Assembly: GCA_014584575.1 (NCBI GenBank)
Contig: JACTMP010000043.1
Span: 1 to 42,367, forward strand
DNA from: Chloroflexota bacterium
GTDB taxonomy: Bacteria; Chloroflexota; Anaerolineae; Promineifilales; Promineifilaceae
Direction: 5' to 3'
Length of the DNA: 42,367 nucleotides
Part shown: positions 16,381 to 23,914 of the stretch, in pieces
Numbering within the stretch: the first letter of the stretch is position 1
How the letters are laid out: each line of letters opens with the position of its first letter
The notes under the pieces: model-generated
What the model saw: only the letters and a program-made list of their open reading frames with translations
Told to the model about the DNA's origin: nothing
The model's database searches: none
Made by a program: the position numbers and the translations under genes

Positions 16381-16725
16381 ATGAAAATTCTTGAAATGGC
16401 CAATGATTTACGCGAGGAATATGATCTTTCGCAGCTAAAAGGCGGCGTTAGAGGCAAATATGTCCAGCGGGTCTGGCGAGGCACACTTCCAGTACATCCA
16501 GGCCGTGAGCAAATGCTGTGCGAAATTGAGTCATTCAAACTGATGCACAAGCAGTTGGTGCAGGACTGTTTGGGGCTATACGTGGCTATTTTTCAGGGTA
16601 AATTAGTAGACCACGACAATGATCCTGTTGTCCTTTTGCAGCGTATCAAGCAGCAATATCCTGATCAGGTTGTATTACGCCGCAAAGTGGAAAAACAACC
16701 AGGGCCGATTGTGAGAAAAATGTAA
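16381..16725 (+). CDS. Composite antitoxin-like / DUF5678-like protein
   Basis: A 114-residue protein (120 if the TTG at 16363 is used). The first about 30 residues (MANDLREEYDLSQLKGGVRGKY) look like the short antitoxin-type proteins that usually accompany small toxins. The second half (ESFKLMHKQLVQDCLGLYVAIFQGKLVDHDNDPVVLLQRIKQQYPDQVV) matches the DUF5678 pattern seen in small proteins next to aspartic-protease-like genes. Having both in one chain is unusual. It immediately follows brnTA in the same direction. Function unknown; an antitoxin or immunity-type role is a guess from context. Confidence 0.6.
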   Translation: MKILEMANDLREEYDLSQLKGGVRGKYVQRVWRGTLPVHPGREQMLCEIESFKLMHKQLVQDCLGLYVAIFQGKLVDHDNDPVVLLQRIKQQYPDQVVLRRKVEKQPGPIVRKM

Positions 16726-16746
16726 CCATTGCACCGGGCAAATAAT

Positions 16747-17682
16747 ATGGCATCGCCTCAAGAATACCGTAGCAAAATTTCAGAGATGGGATTGGATAAA
16801 TGGAGTTTTTGCGTCACCTCTATTCAAGAGGCTCAAAAGAGCTTGTCGCAGGTGCGAGATTTCCAAAGCAATCTTTGGGAACTCAAACGAGCAATTAAAG
16901 TGGACGTGAGTGTCATATGGGATAACTTTCGAGAAGAAGCAAAAGACTCATCCGGTGACTCGATAGTGGCTGCCTTTTTAGGAAGAAGAAGGTCAAATAG
17001 AATTCGTAAGCATACACGTGAACAACTTGCTAAAAACCATGACCAATTAATTGCTGCATACCGCGAAGTCGAATCAATCATTGATGATTTGCTTAAGCAA
17101 TTAGATGATAGTGCAACGAAACTACGCTCCTTTATTGATAAACTAAGTACCGAAGATAAGAAAAGAAGACAAGAGTCAACTAAAAGACGCACACCCCAAA
17201 ACAGTCAACCAACCAATTACAAAGAATATATTAAATCACAGGAATGGCGTGAAAAGGCTGAAGAAGCTAAAGCTCGCGCCGGTAATCGTTGCCAGGTTTG
17301 TAATCGTTCCCGTGCAGAAGTCCAGCTGGATGCGCATCATCGAACCTATGAGCGGTTAGGCAATGAGCGTCCAGAAGATATTTCTGTCTTGTGTCGAGAG
17401 TGTCATCAACTATATGAAGATACAAAAAAAGCATTGGCTGTAGGCTCTACTGAGTTATCCGTCACAGGTTTCTGTATACGCTGCAAAGAGTCAATAAAGT
17501 TAGCCCCGCAAACTCCATATTGTTATTCTTGCTTCAAAGTTTGGAAAAGATTTGAAAATATGAATTATCAGGAGAAATACTGCCATATTTGTGGCAAAGA
17601 GCATCCATCAACTATGTCCAAGCCGTCTATAAGCAGCATTGGGATAAGCTTCAATTCCAAAATGCTTAATTGTGGAAGCTAA
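16747..17682 (+). CDS. HNH endonuclease-like protein with C-terminal zinc ribbons, 3' end probably frameshifted
   Basis: A 311-residue protein. Residues 1-150 are helical and charged with coiled-coil potential. An HNH module at 181-223 has C182/C185, AHHRTYERLGNE (H197, H198) and C216/C219; the final His is replaced by Tyr (CHQLYE). Zinc-ribbon cysteines follow at 243/246, 259/262 and 279/282 (CIRC, CYSC, CHIC), a tail I associate with some phospholipase-D-like proteins. After KP at 292-293 the frame gives SISSIGISFNSKM, while the adjacent frame gives VYKQHWDKLQFQNA and stop, suggesting a one-base deletion near 17625. Start ATG preferred over TTG 16729. Confidence 0.78.
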   Translation: MASPQEYRSKISEMGLDKWSFCVTSIQEAQKSLSQVRDFQSNLWELKRAIKVDVSVIWDNFREEAKDSSGDSIVAAFLGRRRSNRIRKHTREQLAKNHDQLIAAYREVESIIDDLLKQLDDSATKLRSFIDKLSTEDKKRRQESTKRRTPQNSQPTNYKEYIKSQEWREKAEEAKARAGNRCQVCNRSRAEVQLDAHHRTYERLGNERPEDISVLCRECHQLYEDTKKALAVGSTELSVTGFCIRCKESIKLAPQTPYCYSCFKVWKRFENMNYQEKYCHICGKEHPSTMSKPSISSIGISFNSKMLNCGS

Positions 17683-17684
17683 AA

Positions 17685-18977
17685 ATGGACACAGCACAAC
17701 TTCGACGCTGGTTGATTCCCCAATGGGGAAAAGCGGCCCAGGCTATTACGCCGGGGCTGTACCATTACATGCGCGCCAGTGATGGGCTGTATACACGCTT
17801 TCATTTGCGGGTGGAGCCGGACGGTCATGGCCTGCTGCTGGCTAACGCCGCTGCCGCTGCCCGCCTGTCCCCCACCGGTGTGCTGATGGCCAAGGGGCTG
17901 CTGGAAGAACAAGAGGAGAAGGAGATTGTCACGGCCGTGCAGTCCCGTTTCAAAGGCGCAGCCGCCGACGTAGTACAGGCCGATCTACGGCGCGTCGCCG
18001 GTATCATCCATACTTTGCTCGCCCCCGAAGATAACTACCCTATCTTCAACCTGGACGAACTTAATCCTACCGTCTTTGAATCCCAGCTTTTTGCCCCGGT
18101 GGAAGTAAGTATTCCCCTGGCTGCGCCTGACCAGCTTGTACCCTTGCTCGACCGGCTGTGGCAAATTGGCATCCCGCACGTCACCTTTCTCACGCCGGAA
18201 AATCCCGACCTGGCCTATCTGGTGCAGGCGGTGGAACGGGCCGAAGACCTGGGCATGATTGCCGGGGTGCGCAGCCGCGTTACCGACCTGGCCCAGGGCA
18301 AACTGTTGCGCGATGTGGCCCAGGCTGGCGTTGACCACATCACCGTTATCGTCGCCAGCATGAATGAAGAGATTCATGATACGCTGCTAGGCCGGGGCGA
18401 CCACAGCTACGTCTTGCCGATGCTGGCCGACATTCAAGCCAATGAGGTCTACCCGATGGTAGAAATCCCCCTGGTGGAAAGTACGCTGCCAGACCTGGGT
18501 GAAACCCTGGCGGCGCTGCAAACACGCGGCGTCTACACCTTTTCTTTTTTTGCCATTGTCGCCCCGGATGGCATGGATGATGATGTGCGGGCGGGGGCTT
18601 TACCGGCCCAGGCTATGCCGCAAACGGCCGATTGGATCGAGGAAACGGCCGATCAACTCGATGTTCGTTTTCTCTGGCAGCCGTCGGTGCAACGTGACCC
18701 GCAGCAGACGTTGGCAGCACAGGTGTTGCAAGGGCCGCGCTGCTCCGGGGACGTGGCTGCCCGCATTGAACCCAACGGCGATGTCATTCCGCCGCGTGGC
18801 CCGCACATATCCGCCGGGAATGTATTCCACGATGAGTGGCAAACGATCTGGCAAAATGATGCCTTCACCCGCTACCGGGAACGGGTGGCGGCCCCGACCC
18901 GCTGCCCGGACTGCCCCGGCCTGGCGCTGTGCGCCGCCGACTGCCCGCGTGAAGCAGCGGGGTGGGCGTATCAGTAA
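17685..18977 (+). CDS. PqqD-like/SPASM protein: radical-SAM relative lacking the SAM cluster motif
   Basis: A 430-residue protein. Residues about 35-105 resemble PqqD peptide-binding domains (LSPTGVLMAKGLLEE). From about 135 a radical-SAM-like TIM barrel follows the usual order, with VDHITVIVASMNEEIHDTLLGRGDH matching the conserved strand after the SAM region. However, where CxxxCxxC is expected (about 143-152) the sequence is SIPLAAPDQL, and the GGEP motif is replaced by LTPENP. The C-terminal SPASM region keeps C353 and CPDCPGLALCAADC (C407, C410, C416, C420), while the ypC cysteine is PP. It should therefore bind one auxiliary cluster but not perform SAM chemistry. Next gene downstream encodes the Cys-Ala-tailed membrane protein. 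Confidence 0.8.
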   Translation: MDTAQLRRWLIPQWGKAAQAITPGLYHYMRASDGLYTRFHLRVEPDGHGLLLANAAAAARLSPTGVLMAKGLLEEQEEKEIVTAVQSRFKGAAADVVQADLRRVAGIIHTLLAPEDNYPIFNLDELNPTVFESQLFAPVEVSIPLAAPDQLVPLLDRLWQIGIPHVTFLTPENPDLAYLVQAVERAEDLGMIAGVRSRVTDLAQGKLLRDVAQAGVDHITVIVASMNEEIHDTLLGRGDHSYVLPMLADIQANEVYPMVEIPLVESTLPDLGETLAALQTRGVYTFSFFAIVAPDGMDDDVRAGALPAQAMPQTADWIEETADQLDVRFLWQPSVQRDPQQTLAAQVLQGPRCSGDVAARIEPNGDVIPPRGPHISAGNVFHDEWQTIWQNDAFTRYRERVAAPTRCPDCPGLALCAADCPREAAGWAYQ

Positions 18978-19050
18978 TCGGTTAGCGGTGAACGGTAATC
19001 GGGTTCCTGCTTGCTACCGATTACTGATAACCGGTTACCGATTACCGGAA
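18974..19050. repeat. Inverted GGTAATCG array
   Basis: GTAATCGGTTAGCGGTGAAC plus GGTAATCGGG faces CTACCGATTACTGATAACC and GGTTACCGATTACCGG. It supplies the stop of the SPASM gene and separates it from the DUF2207 gene, possibly attenuating rather than blocking read-through. Confidence 0.8.
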
Positions 19051-19067
19051 AATGGAGACCTGGTTTG

Positions 19068-20921
19068 ATGAGACACGGCCGTACCCTCCTCCTCTTTGTT
19101 TTCCTGCTAACGCTGCTGGTGGCGGCAGCGCCGGTACAGGCACAGAACTTCAGCTTTGCCGTGCCCCAGTTGTATATGCAGGTGTTTGTCAACCCTGATG
19201 CCTCCGTGCGTATTGTGTATGACATCACCTTTGCCAATGGCTTCCTGGCCGACCCCATAGATATTGTGGACATTGGCACACCGCACCAGGGCTACAATCT
19301 GAGCAATTTTAGGGCTTCGATAGACGACTGTTCCCTCACTGACATCCGCAAATCCGAATATATTGACGTCGGGGTGGAGATTCACCTGGGCCGCTGCGCC
19401 ATTCCCGCCGGGCAGACGGGCACACTACATGTTGAATTCACCATGCCGGACATGGTGTATGAAGATGTGACCCAGGACGGCTACGCCTCACTGCAAATCA
19501 CGCCCACCTGGTTTGACCCCACCGTCATCAATGGCCCGACCGACATTTGGGTGGTATACCATTTGCTGCCCGGCATAGAGCCGGACGCAGTCTTGTATCA
19601 GGACGTGCCCTTTACCGATAAGGCGCTGTTTGAAGAACATACCATAGTCGGCTGGCGCTGGCCGGCCGGGCAGGCCAACCAAGCCTACCTGGTAGGCGCA
19701 TCCTTCCCCACCACCGGCATGACACGGGTGATTGAACAATCGCTGCTAGACCTGGTGGTGAAATGGCTGGAAGACAATCCCGGCGTCGCTTTTGGCATTG
19801 GCCTGGCGGTCATTGTTTTATTGGGTCTGGCTTTCTTCCGCTACTCCGGCGGCACCGGTATTTCGGTTTTTGCACTGCTCGGCTGCGGCGCTGTCTGGTT
19901 GATGATGAACAATCCGGCACTGATGTTGTTGTTGTGCCCGATTTCGCTGGTGGCGGTGGGTCTCGTTGAATACCGCATGGCCAATCGCCAGGAAAAGTAT
20001 CTGCCGGCTATTGCTCAGGTGGAAGGCGGCGGCATCAAACGCGGGCTGACGGCCCCGGAAGCGGCCATTTTGTTGGAGCTGCCGCTGAACAAGGTGCTGC
20101 TGCTGGTGCTGTTTGGGCTGCTGGATAAGGGGGCATTGGAATTGGTGGATGATGATCCACTGCGGGTGAAGGTGGCACGGCCGTACATCGTCATGCAAGC
20201 CGACCGCGCCGCCCGCAACGAACAGCGCCGCAAAATTGCCCAACAGCAGGGCACCGTCCTGCGCACCTATGAACATCACTTTCTGGATGCGCTGCAAGAA
20301 AAAGAAGGGCTGGCGGTGCATCGCATGGATTTCAGCGCCGCCATGAAATCGTTGATCAGCAGTGTGGCCGGCCGCATGAAAGGGTTTGATCTCTCCGATA
20401 CGCAGGATTACTACCGCAAAATCATCGCCCGTGCCATGCAGCAGGCGCAGTCTATGGGCAACATCCCGGAACTGGAAGAACACCTGGACAAGACCTGGCC
20501 CTGGATTTTCCTGGATGATGAGTATGACCGCTCCTTCCGGCGACGGGATTACCACTATTATCCGACGTGGGTACGGCCGTATACCACCACCCAATCAGCC
20601 ATCCCCTCCGGTGGCAGCGTATCCGCGCCTGCGCCCGGCGGCAAGACCACGTTCAGCAATGTTGCCGCCGGTTTTGCCGGCTGGACGGAGAACACGGCCG
20701 GCACACTGGCCTCGGCCATCTCGCCCACCGCCTTGCAGGTCAAGGGCGCGTCCGGCGGGTTTGTGAACCTCAGCGGCGCAGACAAAGTCACCGGCGATGT
20801 GTTCAAAGCGTTGATGTCCGGTTCTGGCGGCAGCGGCGGCTCCTCGTCCGGCGGCAGCAGTTGCGCCTGCGCCTGTGCGGGCTGTGCCTGCGCCTGCGCC
20901 TGTGCGGGCGGCGGAAGATGA
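19068..20921 (+). CDS. DUF2207 membrane protein with C-terminal Cys-Ala tail
   Basis: A 617-residue protein. It has a signal peptide (LLLFVFLLTLLVAAAPVQAQ), an extracytoplasmic beta-rich DUF2207 domain (about 25-230), then two or three membrane segments (about 240-300). A large presumably cytoplasmic region follows, with helical parts and YYRKIIARAMQQAQS. The last 40 residues are Gly/Ser-rich and end in CACACAGCACACACAGGGR, seven cysteines alternating with alanine. DUF2207 proteins often end in Gly-rich tails; a Cys-Ala tail is distinctive and looks like a modification or metal-binding substrate. Start at 19068 is preferred, because the upstream frame is repeat-derived. Downstream are two small membrane-linked genes. 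Confidence 0.85.
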   Translation: MRHGRTLLLFVFLLTLLVAAAPVQAQNFSFAVPQLYMQVFVNPDASVRIVYDITFANGFLADPIDIVDIGTPHQGYNLSNFRASIDDCSLTDIRKSEYIDVGVEIHLGRCAIPAGQTGTLHVEFTMPDMVYEDVTQDGYASLQITPTWFDPTVINGPTDIWVVYHLLPGIEPDAVLYQDVPFTDKALFEEHTIVGWRWPAGQANQAYLVGASFPTTGMTRVIEQSLLDLVVKWLEDNPGVAFGIGLAVIVLLGLAFFRYSGGTGISVFALLGCGAVWLMMNNPALMLLLCPISLVAVGLVEYRMANRQEKYLPAIAQVEGGGIKRGLTAPEAAILLELPLNKVLLLVLFGLLDKGALELVDDDPLRVKVARPYIVMQADRAARNEQRRKIAQQQGTVLRTYEHHFLDALQEKEGLAVHRMDFSAAMKSLISSVAGRMKGFDLSDTQDYYRKIIARAMQQAQSMGNIPELEEHLDKTWPWIFLDDEYDRSFRRRDYHYYPTWVRPYTTTQSAIPSGGSVSAPAPGGKTTFSNVAAGFAGWTENTAGTLASAISPTALQVKGASGGFVNLSGADKVTGDVFKALMSGSGGSGGSSSGGSSCACACAGCACACACAGGGR

Positions 20922-20924
20922 CGA

Positions 20925-20955
20925 GGTAAGCAGGTGAAAGGGTGATGGGGTGAAT
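20925..20955. repeat. Tandem GGTGAAAG-type array
   Basis: AGGTAAGC, AGGTGAAA, GGGTGATG and GGGTGAAT form four 8-bp units directly before the next ATG; the last also looks like the ribosome site of the following gene. Confidence 0.55.
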
Positions 20956-21240
20956 ATGGACAGGTTTTTCTCGTGGGAAACGATGAGCGGTGAGTCGGTG
21001 CGGGTGGGGGAGTGGACGATTACGCCGCAGTCGCAAGTGTTACAGGTGCGGCTGCCGTTTGGCGGTTTCGTCTGGCATCGGCCGGTGCGTGTGGTGGTGG
21101 AGCGTGGCGGCAGCGGCTCCGTCGCCAGTCGTACTTCACAAACCATTTCCATCCCCGATGTGACCCGTCAGGCGCTCTGGGCTATCCTGGGCCTGAGCAT
21201 TGTGATTAACCTGCTCCTGTCCCGCAGTAGAAACCGTTAG
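20956..21240 (+). CDS. Small single-pass membrane protein
   Basis: A 94-residue protein (96 from GTG 20950). The N-terminal about 65 residues are beta-strand-like and polar (VGEWTITPQSQVLQVRLPFGGFVWHRPVRVVVERG) and the C-terminus is a single hydrophobic helix (ALWAILGLSIVINLLLS) followed by RSRNR, i.e. a tail anchor. The start overlaps a GGTGA array. It lies between the DUF2207 protein and the GerW-like gene in the same direction and may belong to the same membrane complex. Not recognised as a known family. Confidence 0.65.
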   Translation: MDRFFSWETMSGESVRVGEWTITPQSQVLQVRLPFGGFVWHRPVRVVVERGGSGSVASRTSQTISIPDVTRQALWAILGLSIVINLLLSRSRNR

Positions 21241-21308
21241 GAATAGGATATGTTGGCAACGAGGCTGGCGGAACAAATAAACTGCTATCTTTCAGCGTTA
21301 AAATTTGC

Positions 21309-21457
21309 GGTATGGTTCAAAAGTTGAACCTCTCGCTTTACAAAATGAGACTACAACGGATAGGAGAAATAACGGATTACTCGACAGAACTATCCGTTTA
21401 TTTCTAAATCCGATGTAGTCATTTGTTAAGACGAATACCAAATGGTTGAACCATGCC
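21309..21457. repeat. About 149-bp imperfect palindrome (MITE-like or structured RNA)
   Basis: The left arm (21309-21377) and right arm (21392-21457) are complementary over nearly 70 bases with small bulges, around a 14-base loop. Clear matching pairs are GACTACAACGGAT with ATCCGATGTAGTC, GTATGGTTCAA with TTGAACCATGC and GAAATAACGGAT with ATCCGTTTATTTC. It ends 17 bp before the GerW-like start codon. Confidence 0.75.
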
Positions 21458-21474
21458 AAAATCGAGGAAAAACA

Positions 21475-21906
21475 ATGAGCGAAAATTTGACGAAAATAGC
21501 CATTGAATCGGTGCCCAATCAAAAGGCCGCCAACCAATTGATGGAGCGCCTGTTTGACATTACCAAACCGGAAGCGGTATTCAGCCAGCCCGTTACCCAG
21601 GGCCAATACACCGTCATCACTGCTTCGGAATTGACGGCGGGCATGGGCGTGGGGTATGGCGGTGGCGGTGGCAGCGGCGAACCCAACCCGGAGGGGCAGG
21701 CCAGCGGCGTCGGTTTTGGCGGCGGCGGCGGTGGTGGGGGTGGCACATTGGCGCGCCCGGTGGCGGCTATCATCATTGGTCCGGAGGGGGTGCGCGTCGA
21801 GCCAATTGTGGACGCGACCAAAATTGCCATTGCCTTTTTCACCGCGTTTGGGGCGATGTGGATGGCGCTAAGCAAAATGCGCCAGGTGGCAACCAAAGCG
21901 AAATGA
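21475..21906 (+). CDS. GerW/YtfJ-like protein with Gly-rich centre
   Basis: A 143-residue protein. It starts with a helical segment (KIAIESVPNQKAANQLMERLF) and the family-like GQYTVITASELTAGMGVGYGGGGGSG. A second Gly run (GFGGGGGGGGG) precedes PVAAIIIGPEGVRVEPIVD and a C-terminal hydrophobic helix. In Firmicutes GerW (YtfJ) is a spore protein, but non-spore homologues exist and their role is unknown. The ATG at 21475 has GAGGAA upstream. An in-frame upstream ATG at 21442 lies in the palindrome and is unlikely. The gene ends 15 bp before the hybrid kinase. Confidence 0.82.
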   Translation: MSENLTKIAIESVPNQKAANQLMERLFDITKPEAVFSQPVTQGQYTVITASELTAGMGVGYGGGGGSGEPNPEGQASGVGFGGGGGGGGGTLARPVAAIIIGPEGVRVEPIVDATKIAIAFFTAFGAMWMALSKMRQVATKAK

Positions 21907-21921
21907 ACGAGAACCCCCACT

Positions 21922-23889
21922 ATGAGTGAGCCAGATTCCCTGCTGTCGCCACAGGGGCTTGAGGCGGCGCTGGCTGAAAGCGAGACCCGTTACCGCAATC
22001 TGGTAGAGGCCTCCCCGTTAGGTATTGCCGTTCATGCCGATGAAAAGGTGGTGTATATCAACCCGGAAGCGGTGCGGTTGATGGGCGGGCAATCGGCTGA
22101 AGACTTTCTGGGCCGAACAATCTGGAGCTTTGTCCATCCCAATGACCTGGCAGGGGTGAAGGAGCGCATCCGCCAGTTGTATGACATGCGCCAGGACGTG
22201 AGCATGGTGGAAGAAAAGTTCGTCCGGTTGGATGGTCGGGCTATTGATGTCGCGGTGGCGGCCACTTCTGTGGATTACATGGGCATACGCGCCTCGCAGG
22301 TTGTCTTTCGTGATATTTCCAAACGCAAAGAAGCCGAACGCCAGCTTCGTGCCAGTGAAAGGCGGTTTCGCGGCCTCATCGAACAATCGGTAGACGGTAT
22401 CATGCTCACCAGTGAGGCCGGAGAGATTGTGGAGTGGAATGGGGGTATGGAGCGGATTACCGGCTACGGCCGTGACGCCGTGATCGGGATGCCACTCTGG
22501 GAATTGGCGAACCGTTTACTGCCCGCAGGCGACCATCATTGGCCTGACAGTCCCACGCTGCAAATCCAGGCGCGCACCTTCGCCGAGACCGGACGGGCCA
22601 CGCCGGCCAACGAGATAGACGAACGAACCATACAAACCAGCCAGGGTGAACGGCGAATCGTGCAGGTGATAAGCTTTGCTATCCCCACAGAACTGGGTGT
22701 GATGAGCGGCAGCATCTTCCGTGATGTTACCGACAAAATTGCCCAAGACCGGCAAATGCAGCAGCAAGAGCGTATGGCCGCGGTGGGCCAATTGGCAGCC
22801 GGTATTGCTCACGATTTTAACAATATCCTGGCGGTCATTTTGCTTTATGCCGAGATGGTATTGCGTACAAACCAACTGCCGCCCCATGCTGCCAACGCCA
22901 TCAAAACAATCGTCCAGCAGTCCAACCGCGCCGCCGAACTCGTCCAGCAGGTGCTTGACTTTAGCCGCCGCACTGTGTTGGCAAAGCAATTGGTGGATTT
23001 ACGGCCGTTGCTGCAAGACCTGGCCGATTTGTGGTGGCGTACCCTGCCCAGCCCCATCCAACTGCGGCTGGAGCTTGGAGAAGAGGACGCCACCATCCAC
23101 GCCGACCCCACCCGTATTCAGCAAATTTTTATGAACCTGGTGGTCAATGCCCGCGACGCCATGCCTGACGGCGGGCATCTCTGCCTGACCCTGGCACGCA
23201 TCCGCACAGACCCACATACTCCCCCTGGTCTCAATCCCCAGATCAAAGAGTGGGTGAAGGTAACGGTGGCCGATACCGGCTCGGGCATTCAACCCGATCT
23301 CATTCCCCACCTTTTTGAACCCTTTTTCACTACTAAAGAACCAGGCAAAGGCACCGGTCTGGGTCTGGCTCAGGTGTATGGGATTGTGAAACAGCATGAC
23401 GGCCACATTGAAATTGTCAGCAAACCAGGTCAAGGAACCACTTTTATCATTTTTTTCCCGGCATTCACACAGCCGCCCTTGCTGGCCGAAGAACCCAAAC
23501 CAGACGGGTTATATCTGGGACAATACCAGACAATCCTGCTCATCGAAGATGACCCCTATGTGCGTGAGGCGCTGACGAACAGTCTGACGGCGCTCCGCTA
23601 TAAGGTCATTGCCGCGCCAGATGGTCAGGGCGCGTTGGCGATTGCCCGGCGCTTTTCCCGGCAAATTGACCTGATTCTCAGCGATGTGCTTATGCCTAAC
23701 CTGGGTGGTTTGGGATTGCACACGCTGTTGCCGCCAGAGCTAAAAAAGAAACCCTTTGTGCTGCTCACCGGCCACCCTCTGGATGAAGAGGAGGCCAGGT
23801 TGCAGGAAATGGGGATCGCCGGTTGGGTAATGAAGCCGGTGGCGTTGGAAAAATTGTCGCAACTGCTCTATCAGATTTTGCCAAAATAG
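21922..23889 (+). CDS. PAS-PAS hybrid histidine kinase with receiver domain
   Basis: A 655-residue soluble hybrid kinase. PAS1 is at about 14-130, PAS2 at about 140-270. The H-box GIAHDFNNILAVI has its His near 297, and the ATPase domain contains NLVVNARDAMP, DTGSGI and GTGLGLAQVYG. A receiver at about 530-650 has EDD near its start, acceptor D588 in LILSDVLMPN, Thr in LLTGH and Lys in GWVMKP. The FNN-type H-box marks the HWE/NtrB-like HisKA group. With its own receiver and no output domain it likely feeds a phosphorelay. The spacing to the GerW-like gene (15 bp) suggests co-transcription. Confidence 0.93.
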   Translation: MSEPDSLLSPQGLEAALAESETRYRNLVEASPLGIAVHADEKVVYINPEAVRLMGGQSAEDFLGRTIWSFVHPNDLAGVKERIRQLYDMRQDVSMVEEKFVRLDGRAIDVAVAATSVDYMGIRASQVVFRDISKRKEAERQLRASERRFRGLIEQSVDGIMLTSEAGEIVEWNGGMERITGYGRDAVIGMPLWELANRLLPAGDHHWPDSPTLQIQARTFAETGRATPANEIDERTIQTSQGERRIVQVISFAIPTELGVMSGSIFRDVTDKIAQDRQMQQQERMAAVGQLAAGIAHDFNNILAVILLYAEMVLRTNQLPPHAANAIKTIVQQSNRAAELVQQVLDFSRRTVLAKQLVDLRPLLQDLADLWWRTLPSPIQLRLELGEEDATIHADPTRIQQIFMNLVVNARDAMPDGGHLCLTLARIRTDPHTPPGLNPQIKEWVKVTVADTGSGIQPDLIPHLFEPFFTTKEPGKGTGLGLAQVYGIVKQHDGHIEIVSKPGQGTTFIIFFPAFTQPPLLAEEPKPDGLYLGQYQTILLIEDDPYVREALTNSLTALRYKVIAAPDGQGALAIARRFSRQIDLILSDVLMPNLGGLGLHTLLPPELKKKPFVLLTGHPLDEEEARLQEMGIAGWVMKPVALEKLSQLLYQILPK

Positions 23890-23914
23890 GGCGTTAACTC
23901 TACACTTCACGCTT

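Noticed and set aside
19818..20594. 258-codon minus-strand frame opposite the DUF2207 gene
   Set aside because: Gln/His-rich shadow, no start signal, opposite a conserved gene.
21650..21760. GGC/GGT repeat-rich tract as a separate repeat element
   Set aside because: It is in frame and encodes the Gly runs of the GerW-like protein.
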